Of a stretch of DNA of 64,000 nt, positions 24,989 through 32,777 are shown one piece after another. The DNA is from Streptomyces paludis (GTDB lineage Bacteria > Actinomycetota > Actinomycetes > Streptomycetales > Streptomycetaceae): positions 4,650,001 through 4,714,000 of the forward strand of contig NZ_CP031194.1 of the NCBI RefSeq assembly GCF_003344965.1, written 5' to 3'. Under the pieces are notes generated by a model. That model was not told the origin of the DNA and ran no database searches. It was given only the letters and a program-made list of their open reading frames with translations. The position numbers were made by a program, and so were the translations under genes. Position 1 is the stretch's first letter. Each line of letters starts with the position of its first letter.

Positions 24989-25442
24989 CGCGTACGGGGT
25001 GAGCGACGAAGCGGACGACTTCCGGCACTGGCGGCAAACCGGCGAGCGGGACGTGGACCCGGCCTCCGCATACTGGGGGCCGTGGGTGTCGCTCGTGAAG
25101 GACACCGTGCGGCGTGGCGTTGAGGTCCGCCGGGTCCGTATCGTCTCCGAGCCGGTCTCGGACTACATCAGGTACGAGCACGCCGGCACCGTCGTCAACA
25201 CCGGGGCCGGGGAGAACGTACGGTGGCTGCCGCGCCGGCAGGCGTCCGCCCTGGCCCTGCCGGGCAACGACTTCTGGCTCTTCGACGAGGAGACGGTTCT
25301 CTTCAACCATTTCGCCGGTGACGGCGAGGTGTCACCCGAGGGCCGCGAACTCCGAACGGAACCAGCCGTGGCGCGACTCGCGGCACGCGCCTTCGCAGCC
25401 GCCTGGGCCCTCGCGACTCCCCACGACCACTACAGAATCTGA
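24906..25442 (+). CDS. DUF6879 family protein
   Basis: 178 residues from ATG 24906, with GGGAGG 6 bases upstream (a GTG at 24903 is possible). Family landmarks: AVHLEMRDAYGVSDEADDF, RRVRIVSEPVSDYIRYEHAG, VRWLPRRQASALALPGNDFW and LFDEETVLFNHFAGDG. DUF6879 proteins are partners of DUF5753 HTH regulators in Streptomyces; their biochemical role is unknown. The HTH gene follows 30 bases on. Two relatives lie at 57374 and 59005 in this window, the latter truncated. Confidence 0.85.
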   Translation: MRQSGQQPSFEELMAATTRAAVHLEMRDAYGVSDEADDFRHWRQTGERDVDPASAYWGPWVSLVKDTVRRGVEVRRVRIVSEPVSDYIRYEHAGTVVNTGAGENVRWLPRRQASALALPGNDFWLFDEETVLFNHFAGDGEVSPEGRELRTEPAVARLAARAFAAAWALATPHDHYRI

Positions 25443-25472
25443 GCACGATCACCGGACCGGACAGACCCACCC

Positions 25473-26333
25473 ATGGCTTACTCGCACCACCCCGAAGCAC
25501 TCGACAGCGTCGAAGAGGTCCGCAGGGCTGTGGCCACTCAGCTGGGAACGATCAGGAGGGATGCGGGCCTCACCGGACTTGAGCTGGCCGAGCGGTGCGG
25601 CTGGCACGCGTCGAAGCGGTCGCGTATCGAGAACGCGCGCACCCGGCCGTCGGACGAGGACATACGCGCCTGGTGCCGCGCATGCGGCGCCGATGAGCAG
25701 ATTCCCGACCTCATCGCGTCCTCACGCCATGCCGACTCGATGTACCGCGAGTGGAAGCTGGTCCACAGTCGCGGCCTCAAGAAGGCTCAGGACTCCGTCG
25801 TACCTCTGTACCTGCGTACCGAGCACATGCGGGTGTACTGCTCGAACGTCATCCCGGGCCTCGTCCAGACCGCGGGCTACGCCACCGCGCTCCTCAGCTC
25901 CATCGCGTCATTCGAGAACGTCGCGAATGACGCCGAGGAAGCCGCGATCGCGCGCGTCGCACGATCGGAGATCATCTACGACGCGCGACGGCGTTTCGCG
26001 CTGCTGATCGAGGAAGACGTCCTGTACTTCCGTTTCGGGGACGCCGACGTCATGTCCAGGCAACTCGCCTATCTGCTCTCCGTCATGACGCTGCCCAACG
26101 TCTCCCTCGGGGTCATTCCCCGGACCGCGGTCCGCGAGATGTGGACACTCGAAGGCTTTGTCATCTACGACAACATCCAGGTGCAGGTCGAAACCCTCTC
26201 GGCCGACATGAACATCAAGCGCCCCGGCGAAGTCACCGTGTATCAGCGCGCGTTCAGCAAGCTGTCCCAGATGGCGGTCCACGGCAGCGCCGCGCGGGCC
26301 CTGATCCATGAGGCCCTCGGCACACTCGGTTGA
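25473..26333 (+). CDS. XRE-type HTH regulator with DUF5753 domain
   Basis: 286 residues. Residues about 20-75 form the HTH (LGTIRRDAGLTGLELAERCG, SKRSRIENARTRPSDEDI). The DUF5753 domain follows with the family landmarks: YLRTEHMRVYCSNVIPGLVQ, VARSEIIYDARRRFALLIEE, and VMTLPNVSLGVIPR. DUF5753 proteins regulate nearby small genes or development in Streptomyces. The ATG at 25473 has no strong ribosome site, so leaderless or coupled translation is possible. It follows DUF6879 by 30 bases, forming the usual pair. Confidence 0.85.
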   Translation: MAYSHHPEALDSVEEVRRAVATQLGTIRRDAGLTGLELAERCGWHASKRSRIENARTRPSDEDIRAWCRACGADEQIPDLIASSRHADSMYREWKLVHSRGLKKAQDSVVPLYLRTEHMRVYCSNVIPGLVQTAGYATALLSSIASFENVANDAEEAAIARVARSEIIYDARRRFALLIEEDVLYFRFGDADVMSRQLAYLLSVMTLPNVSLGVIPRTAVREMWTLEGFVIYDNIQVQVETLSADMNIKRPGEVTVYQRAFSKLSQMAVHGSAARALIHEALGTLG

Positions 26334-26446
26334 CACTCAAGGGTGATTCACATGCAATCTTGTGCAATCTCATTGCTCGGACGGTGCGCGAGTTCCTACC
26401 TTCGAGCCACGACACACGACCACGGCTCAGACTCATGGAGGTACGC

Positions 26447-26929
26447 ATGAGCACAGCAGTCAGGCTCAGGACCCGTGACCCGCGGGTCATCCTCAACGCG
26501 TTACAGGACCGGGTTCCGCATCTCGTCGCGGACGTCGGTGTGGAAGATCTCTGGGAACGAGAGGTCCGGCTGCTGCTCCGGGACAGTGTGGCCGTCCGCA
26601 GCCTGGCGGAACGCATCCTCGGCCAGGGAGTCGCGTATCTGGTGACCGCCATGGAGCACCCCGGCACGGACATGGGTGTCGGCTGCACCGTCGACATCGG
26701 CGTCCATCAGCTCATCCTGGACACGCCTCTCTACTTCGCGTTCTGCGAGGAGTACAACGACGGCCGCTACAAGCATCACGCTCCCCTCATCGAGCGGCGC
26801 CGCGACGGCACGGTGACGCGGACCGCCGAGTTGCTGCGCGGGAACGGGTTCGCGGTGGATGAGGAGCTGTGGTCGGTGGACGCGTCGGACTGCTCCCCGT
26901 GCGACAACAAGGTTCCCGACAGCCACTGA
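26447..26929 (+). CDS. Hypothetical protein in DUF6879 cluster
   Basis: 160 residues from ATG 26447 (ATGGAGGTACGC, a good ribosome site). The sequence MSTAVRLRTRDPRVILNALQ and LAERILGQGVAYLVTAMEH give a helical start; FAFCEEYNDGRYKHHAPLIE is in the middle, and CSPCDNK gives a C-terminal Cys pair. No family is recognised. It follows the regulator gene in the same direction and precedes a terminator and the methyltransferase gene, so it probably ends the regulatory transcript. Confidence 0.6.
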   Translation: MSTAVRLRTRDPRVILNALQDRVPHLVADVGVEDLWEREVRLLLRDSVAVRSLAERILGQGVAYLVTAMEHPGTDMGVGCTVDIGVHQLILDTPLYFAFCEEYNDGRYKHHAPLIERRRDGTVTRTAELLRGNGFAVDEELWSVDASDCSPCDNKVPDSH

Positions 26930-26948
26930 CCCCGATAGGTACGGGGCC

Positions 26949-26979
26949 GCTCTCCGTCCTCGTCCGCAGGACGGAGAGC
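26949..26979 (+). terminator. Intrinsic terminator-like hairpin
   Basis: GCTCTCCGTCCT and its exact complement form a 12-bp stem with a 7-base loop, 20 bases after the preceding stop. Confidence 0.7.
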
Positions 26980-27022
26980 GCCCCCTTCGCGCACCACTCA
27001 CCGACCCGCCCAGAGGAACACG

Positions 27023-27748
27023 TTGCCCGCACAGCACAACATCGACCACGAGCGCGAGCTGTGGGACGCCTTCGCGCTGAGTACCAAGGACAAGGTCTTC
27101 GCCTCCGAACCGGTCTTCCGCTGGACGCAGTACGCCGGCCACGGGCCGGGCGCCGAACTTCTCGGATCGCCCAGGACCGCGCTGGAGATCGGCTGCGGTA
27201 CGGGCCGGGCGCTGGCGCACCTCGTCCGGCAGGGCGTCAGGGCGACCGGGGTGGACATGTCGCCGGTCATGGTGGAGCACACCACCGCACGCTGGGGGCC
27301 GGACGGCGTCCGCTTCGTGTGCGCGGAGGTGCTGGAGCATCTGCGGGCCGAGTCGGAGACGTACGACGCGGTCTACTCCATCTTCGGGGCCGTCTGGTTC
27401 ACCGACCCGGAGGAACTGCTTCCGCTGATCGTCCAGCGGCTCAACCCGGGGGGCGTCCTGGTCTTCTCCCACCCGCCCGCCATCCCCGGCGCCTACGGCC
27501 CCCAGGGCATGTACAAGGGCGGCTTCGCAGGCCCGGCGCGCTATACGTACCGCTACAGCCATACCCCCGGGACCTGGGAACGGCTTCTCCTGAACGCCGG
27601 CTTCGCCGAGGCCGACGCCTGGATCCTCGACGCCCCGACCGCCGGGCACATCGGCACCCTGATCGCCCGCGCCACCGTCGTCTCCTCCGCCGCCTGCGCC
27701 CCCTCGGCCCCTGCGCCACTCAAGCCACCTCTGCCTCCCAGTAGCTGA
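27023..27748 (+). CDS. Class I SAM-dependent methyltransferase
   Basis: 241 residues. A TTG start at 27023 with AGAGGA upstream gives the N-terminus PAQHNIDHERELWDAFALST. SAM motif I is LEIGCGTGRALAHL (about residues 53-66), motif II is ATGVDMSPVMVEH, and YDAVYSIFGAVWF and LNPGGVLVFSHPP follow. The C-terminus is a Pro/Ala-rich tail. The substrate is not evident; enzymes like this often accompany DUF6879/HTH clusters in Streptomyces. It has its own upstream terminator, so it is likely transcribed separately. Confidence 0.8.
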   Translation: MPAQHNIDHERELWDAFALSTKDKVFASEPVFRWTQYAGHGPGAELLGSPRTALEIGCGTGRALAHLVRQGVRATGVDMSPVMVEHTTARWGPDGVRFVCAEVLEHLRAESETYDAVYSIFGAVWFTDPEELLPLIVQRLNPGGVLVFSHPPAIPGAYGPQGMYKGGFAGPARYTYRYSHTPGTWERLLLNAGFAEADAWILDAPTAGHIGTLIARATVVSSAACAPSAPAPLKPPLPPSS

Positions 27749-27764
27749 CGACGCCACACGAACC

Positions 27765-27793
27765 GTGCCCGCCTCCGCAGTGGAGGCGGGCAC
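27765..27793. terminator. Bidirectional terminator-like hairpin
   Basis: GTGCCCGCCTCC pairs exactly with GGAGGCGGGCAC (12 bp, 5-base loop) between the converging methyltransferase and MMPL genes. Confidence 0.75.
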
Positions 27794-27818
27794 ACAGCGG
27801 GTGGCTGTCCTCGCGCAG

Positions 27819-30110
27819 TCAGACGCCCGCCGCGTCCTTCGCCGGCGCCACGACGGTCGCCGCCGCCGTGTGCTCCGGGCCGCTCTCGCTCAGGCCGAAG
27901 CGGTTGTGGAACGTGCGCAGGAAGCCGGGCGCGTACCAGGCCGAGCGGCCGAGGAGGCGCATCGCAGCCGGGACCAGGACGCCGCGTACCGCGATGGCGT
28001 CGATGAGGATGGCCAGCCCGCTGCCGAGGCCGAACATCTGCATGAAGCTGATCTTGGCGACGCCGAAGGCGAAGAAGCTCACCGCGAGCAGGAAGGCCGC
28101 CGCGCTGACGATGCGTCCGGTGTGGCCGAGGCCGTCGATGACGGCGGTCTCGTTGTCCGCGCCCAGGTCGTGGAGTTCCTTGATGCGGCTGGTCACGAAC
28201 ACCTCGTAGTCCATGGACAGACCGAAGGCGATGCAGAACATCAGCACCGTCATCGCCATCTCCATCGGCTGCGGCGTGAAGCCGAGCAGGCCGGAGAGGT
28301 GGCCGTCCTGGAAGATCCAGGTCATGACGCCGAGGGTGGCGGCGAGGCTGATCCCGTTGAGGACCAGCGCGCGCAGCGGGTGCACGACGCTGCCGGTGAA
28401 GAGAAAGAGCAGGACGAAGGTGGTCAGGGTGATCAGGGCGACGGCGATCGGGAGCCGGCCGCCGATGGAGTCCTTGGAGTCGACCAGCGCGGCGTCGTTG
28501 CCGCCGACCAGGGGCTGGGATCCGGCGGGCGGGGTGACCGCGCGGACCTTCGCGACGAGGGCCTGGGCGGCGTCGGACTTCGGTTCCAGTGAGCTGATCA
28601 CACTGATCCGCTGTGCGTCGGGGCGGCCGAGGGCGGCGCTGGCGGGGCCGGGTGGTGCGGACGTACCCCCGGCGTAGGTTCCCGTACTGGCCTCGACGCG
28701 GGCGACGCCCGGCAGCGCGGCCAGTTCGGTCGCGTACGACTCCAGTGGGGCCTTGCTCACCGGCGTACCGATGACGATGTTGAGGGCCGCGTCCTCGCTG
28801 CCGTCGAAGTTCTCCCGCAGCGCGGTGGAGACCTGCCGGCTCCCGGCGTCCTCGGGCAGGACGCGCTCGTCCGGCGTACCGAAGGTGATGCCCAGCAGCG
28901 GGCTCGCCGCCAGCAGCAGCACCGCGAGTACGGGCAGCGCGGTGACTCCGGGACGGCGCATGACGGTACGGGCGAGCCGGCCCCACAGCGGATCCCGGTA
29001 CAGCGGATCCCGGTCGCCGGAGCGGTCCTTCTCCGCGTACGGCTTCGCGTACGGCTTCGCTGACGACTTCGCCCACGGCAGCCGCCCGCTGTTGACGCGA
29101 TGCCCCAGTACGGCCAGCAGCGCCGGCATCACGAACAGGGTGCCGACAGCCGCGATGACGACGACCCCGACACCGGCGAAGCCGAAGGAGCGGAGGAAGT
29201 ACTGCGGGAACACCAGGAGCGCGGCGAGCGCGGCGGCCACCGTGGCGGCGGAGAAGGCGACGGTCCGGCCGGCGGTGCTCACCGTACGGCGGACGGCGTC
29301 GTCCACGCTCGACCCGGCGGCCAGCTGCTCCCGGAAGCGGCTGACCATCAACAGGGCGTAGTCGATGCCCAGTCCGAGGCCGAGGGCGGTGGTGAGGTTG
29401 GTGGCGGTGTCCGCGACGTCGGTGACGCTGCCGAGGACGAAGAGCTGGGCGAACGAGCCGACGATGGCGATGGTGGCGATGGCCAGCGGCAGCAGGGCCG
29501 CGACGACGCTGCCGAAGATGAGCAGGAGCAGGATGAGCGTCAGCGGAATGGCGATGGCCTCGGCCAGGATCAGGTCGTCGACCACCTGCGCCCCCAGATC
29601 GCTGCCCACGGCGGCCCCGCCGCCGGCACCGACCTCCAGCGCGCCCTTGTACGGGCCGGTGTACGGGCCGGTGTACGTGGCGAGCAGCTCCTTGGCGTTG
29701 TCCCGCTGCGTGGTGTCGTCGCCGGTGACATGGGCGAGCACCATGGCCTCGCGGCCGTCGCGGGAGCGCAGGTCGGGGCTGTTGGTCTCCCAGTACGAGA
29801 CGACGTTGGTGAGGTTCTTCTCCTTCTTGAGCCGGTCCACCAGGGACGCGCCGTCCCGCGCGGCGGCCGGGTCGTCGACGCGGCCTTCGGTGGCGCGGAC
29901 GAGCAGGATCAGGTTCGTCTCGCCGCCGAACTTCGCGTCGATGACCCGGGCGGCCCGGCTGGACTGCGAGGCGGGGTCGTCGAAACCGCCTCCGCGCAGC
30001 TTGCCGAAGGCACCGGCGCCGAGCGCGGCCATGAGGGCGACGGCGACGGTGGCGACGACGAGTATCAGCCGGGACCGGCGGATCGCCAGTTCGGCCAGAC
30101 GTTCAAACAC
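27819..30110 (-). CDS. MMPL-family (RND-type) membrane transporter
   Basis: 763 residues from GTG 30110, with AAGGAG 7 bases upstream. Twelve membrane segments in two halves, each preceded by a large extracellular loop; the cytoplasmic-end motif GLGLGIDYALLMVSRFREQL is in the first half and IAFGLSMDYEVFVTSRIKEL in the second, both containing the conserved D-Y pair for proton coupling. MMPL proteins export lipids, siderophores or drugs. TetR at 30392 is divergent, so the transporter is probably its target. Substrate unknown. Confidence 0.88.
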   Translation of the reverse strand: MFERLAELAIRRSRLILVVATVAVALMAALGAGAFGKLRGGGFDDPASQSSRAARVIDAKFGGETNLILLVRATEGRVDDPAAARDGASLVDRLKKEKNLTNVVSYWETNSPDLRSRDGREAMVLAHVTGDDTTQRDNAKELLATYTGPYTGPYKGALEVGAGGGAAVGSDLGAQVVDDLILAEAIAIPLTLILLLLIFGSVVAALLPLAIATIAIVGSFAQLFVLGSVTDVADTATNLTTALGLGLGIDYALLMVSRFREQLAAGSSVDDAVRRTVSTAGRTVAFSAATVAAALAALLVFPQYFLRSFGFAGVGVVVIAAVGTLFVMPALLAVLGHRVNSGRLPWAKSSAKPYAKPYAEKDRSGDRDPLYRDPLWGRLARTVMRRPGVTALPVLAVLLLAASPLLGITFGTPDERVLPEDAGSRQVSTALRENFDGSEDAALNIVIGTPVSKAPLESYATELAALPGVARVEASTGTYAGGTSAPPGPASAALGRPDAQRISVISSLEPKSDAAQALVAKVRAVTPPAGSQPLVGGNDAALVDSKDSIGGRLPIAVALITLTTFVLLFLFTGSVVHPLRALVLNGISLAATLGVMTWIFQDGHLSGLLGFTPQPMEMAMTVLMFCIAFGLSMDYEVFVTSRIKELHDLGADNETAVIDGLGHTGRIVSAAAFLLAVSFFAFGVAKISFMQMFGLGSGLAILIDAIAVRGVLVPAAMRLLGRSAWYAPGFLRTFHNRFGLSESGPEHTAAATVVAPAKDAAGV

Positions 30111-30310
30111 GTGCGTTCTCCTTAGGACCATAAGAACAAACAGGACACGCCGAGGGATATGAGGGCATGTCAGAGACCGTGCTGTGCAAGGGAGTCGGCG
30201 CGTGCGGTGTCGCGTGGTGGCGGTGCCGGGTGGTGGCAGTGTCGCGGTGTCGCACTCTTCGTCGCCGGGAACGACGTTAGCCAGGCGGCGGGTTGTTGAG
30301 CAGTAGGAGA

Positions 30311-30335
30311 TTTACCTGACGGTGTCAGATTTTCC
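30311..30335. promoter_or_regulatory. TetR operator candidate
   Basis: CTGAC-GGT-GTCAG at 30316-30328 is a perfect 5+3+5 inverted repeat with further A/T symmetry around it, located between the divergent MMPL and TetR genes. Confidence 0.5.
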
Positions 30336-30391
30336 TCATGGATCGAGGTGCTTCGATACCGCGACCGTCACCGCCGTCGTACGGTCATCGC

Positions 30392-31204
30392 ATGCCCACC
30401 GCAGCCGAACACGTGCCCGAACCCCGCACCGCCCCGCCCTCACTGCGCCAGCGGCGCAGGGCCGTAGCCGTCCAGGAGATCGTGGACGCCGCCGAGCGCC
30501 ACCTCGCCGAGCACGGACCGGCGGCGCTGTCCCTGCGCGCGGTCGCCCGGGACCTCGGGATGACGGTGCAGGCGCTCTACCACTACTTCCCGAGCCGGAA
30601 CGCCCTGGTCACGGTCCTCATCACCAAGGGGTACGACGACCTGACCGAGGCCGTACGGGCCGCCGTCGACGCGGTCGCGGGCGACACGGCGCCGGGCGAC
30701 TCGGTGGCCGTCGTCACGGCGACGGGCGACACGGCCGTACTGCCGCGCTTCGTGGTGGCCGCCCTGGGCTACCGCCAATGGGCCGTCGACCATCCCGAAC
30801 GGTTCCAACTCCTCTACGGAACACCGCTGCGAAGCTACGAGGCCCCCGCCGAGGGCCCCACCACACAGGCCACGCGCCGGATGGGCGCGCTCTTCCAGAA
30901 CGAACTGTTCGCCGGCCGCACCACAGCCCAACTCGCCGCGGCCGGCCCCTTCACCCTCTCGCCCCCGCTCCGGTCACACCTGGAACGCCTGAGCCCCCAG
31001 GGCCCCGACGCCCTGCCCCCGGCGGCGGCCTCGCTCTTCCTGAGCGCGTGGGGACATCTGCACGGCCTGGTCACACTGGAGGTCTTCGGCCACACGGCCT
31101 TCATCGGCAGCCACCAGGCCGAGATCTTCCAGACGTCGATGCTCACCATGCTCGAAGACATCCACCACCGAATCCCGGGCCCCGCCGGCCCGACCGGCCG
31201 GTGA
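30392..31204 (+). CDS. TetR-family transcriptional regulator
   Basis: 270 residues from ATG 30392. The HTH is at about residues 28-75 (EIVDAAERHLAEHGPAALSL, VARDLGMTVQALYHYFPSRN). The C-terminal domain (about 80-260) matches the WHG-type TetR C-terminus (ALGYRQWAVDHPERFQLLYG and AWGHLHGLVTLEVFGHTAF). It lies divergently from the MMPL gene with an inverted repeat in the shared promoter region, so it very likely represses the transporter in response to a ligand. The ligand is unknown. Confidence 0.85.
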   Translation: MPTAAEHVPEPRTAPPSLRQRRRAVAVQEIVDAAERHLAEHGPAALSLRAVARDLGMTVQALYHYFPSRNALVTVLITKGYDDLTEAVRAAVDAVAGDTAPGDSVAVVTATGDTAVLPRFVVAALGYRQWAVDHPERFQLLYGTPLRSYEAPAEGPTTQATRRMGALFQNELFAGRTTAQLAAAGPFTLSPPLRSHLERLSPQGPDALPPAAASLFLSAWGHLHGLVTLEVFGHTAFIGSHQAEIFQTSMLTMLEDIHHRIPGPAGPTGR

Positions 31205-31242
31205 GACTCCGGTCCCGGCCCGGTCGATCCCAATCCGCGCTG

Positions 31243-32607
31243 TCAGAAAGGTGGTTCGGCGGAGTGGGTGCCGCCCCAAGCAGGTGCGGTCGGAGTGGTC
31301 GTCGGCTGCTGGAGGACTCGTACGGCGTCCTTGACGCGGCCGAGGTCGATGAGCCGCTCGGCGCGCAGAGACCTGTTGAAGCTCGTGTGCTGTTCGAGGA
31401 CCGCGGCGGCTTCCTCGGTGCGGCCGGCTCCGGCGAGCAGGTCGGAGAGGGCCGATGCCGCGTACCAGGTGCCGCCCTCGGGGTGTGCCCCCGCCTGCTC
31501 GATCGCTTCGTCGAGCAGGCCGCAGCGGGCCATGAGCGGAAGCAGCAGACGGAAGAAGTCCCAGTCCTCCTTCCCGCCGCGGCGGGCCTTGAGGGCGTCG
31601 AGATGGGCGAGGCCCTCATGGGCCCGGCCATGGTCGGCGTACAGGGTGCACAGCTCGTGGACGATCCAGTCCTCCGCGCCGCCGGGCTGTTCGGCGAGCG
31701 TACGCAGCACCTCGATCGCCTCCTCGCTCCGTCCGTGCCGGAGCAGGAGCTGGGACAGCGGAACGGCCGCATGCCACATGCCTTCCCGCGTAGCACCGAA
31801 TGTCCGGTAGGCGGCGATCGCGCCTTCCGTGTCGCCGCGTTCGTCCAGCACTTCGGCGAGGCGCCGCACGGCGTGCCCGTGGTGCTCGGAAGCCGCGTAC
31901 GCGCGCAGTTCCGCGATCCGGTCGTGCCTCGCCAGCAGGTCGGCCAGCTGGTCACGGTCGTTGACCGAGGTGGAGTCACGGGTGTGCAGCAGGGCGATCG
32001 CCTCCTCGGTCCGGCCTTGCCGTTCCCGGATGATGGCGAGCAGTTCGACCGCGTTGAACGGTTCGCACCGGAGGTTGCCGCAGTCGGGGTCGTCGCACGC
32101 GGGGACCGCCGCTTCCACCCGGGCCGTCAACAGGGCCGCCGCTTCCTCGTCCAGGCCCGCCGCTTCGGCGACGTCGACCAGGCATGCGGCGAGGAACCAA
32201 TCCTGGATGCCGGCGCGCAGCAGCATGAATGCCTCGCGGCCGCGGCCGTGGCGTGCCAGCAGTCGCGCGAAGAAGACCAGCACCAGCCGGTCCCCGGCCT
32301 CCGCGTACGGGCGGGACAGCGCGATCGCCTCCTCCACCAGGCCGTAGCTCTCCAGCAGCTCTGCCCGGGCCCGGATCGCCGGCCACCAGTGCGTGGCGGT
32401 GTAGGGATCAAGCACCTCCAATGCCCGCTCACGCTCGCCCCGGCGCCCGAGCAGCCGCGCCCACTCCAGCGCGCAGAACCACTCGCCGCGGCCGGCCTGG
32501 AACTCCACTTCTCGCTCATGACCGAGTTCGAGAAGCCGTGCCACCAGCAGCGGAGGAACGCAGCCCGTCAGCGTCCGGGCCCGGTGTTCAAGATCAGCAG
32601 CGTCCAC
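31243..32607 (-). CDS. TPR-like repeat protein
   Basis: 454 residues from GTG 32607; the start is weak (no clear ribosome site) and a longer in-frame extension exists. The protein is built of helix-turn-helix repeats of about 30-35 residues with EEAIAL/EEAIEVL and LLARHGR/LLLRHGR patterns, e.g. YADHGRAHEGLAHLDALKAR. Two Cys lie in ACDDPDCGNLRC, the only unusual segment. Such proteins are scaffolds; conserved in Streptomyces but not characterised. It converges on the TetR gene. Confidence 0.7.
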   Translation of the reverse strand: MDAADLEHRARTLTGCVPPLLVARLLELGHEREVEFQAGRGEWFCALEWARLLGRRGERERALEVLDPYTATHWWPAIRARAELLESYGLVEEAIALSRPYAEAGDRLVLVFFARLLARHGRGREAFMLLRAGIQDWFLAACLVDVAEAAGLDEEAAALLTARVEAAVPACDDPDCGNLRCEPFNAVELLAIIRERQGRTEEAIALLHTRDSTSVNDRDQLADLLARHDRIAELRAYAASEHHGHAVRRLAEVLDERGDTEGAIAAYRTFGATREGMWHAAVPLSQLLLRHGRSEEAIEVLRTLAEQPGGAEDWIVHELCTLYADHGRAHEGLAHLDALKARRGGKEDWDFFRLLLPLMARCGLLDEAIEQAGAHPEGGTWYAASALSDLLAGAGRTEEAAAVLEQHTSFNRSLRAERLIDLGRVKDAVRVLQQPTTTPTAPAWGGTHSAEPPF

Positions 32608-32718
32608 GACAGAGCACTCTAGCCATGAGCCCTGAGCCACTCCGGCGCGCGGCCGGCGAGAGTGCCGATGCGGCCGGCAGGTGAACGGGTGGCGGGTGGC
32701 GGGTGGCGGAACGCGAGT

Positions 32719-32757
32719 CCGGCCCCGGTGGATGTTGGAGGACATCCACCGAGGCCG
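32719..32757 (-). terminator. Terminator-like hairpin after ABC permease
   Basis: A stem of about 16 pairs (CCGGTGGATGT with ACATCCACCG at its core) in the 170-base gap after the permease stop, followed by no other recognisable element. Confidence 0.6.
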
Positions 32758-32777
32758 GAAGGGTTGATCCTATCGTC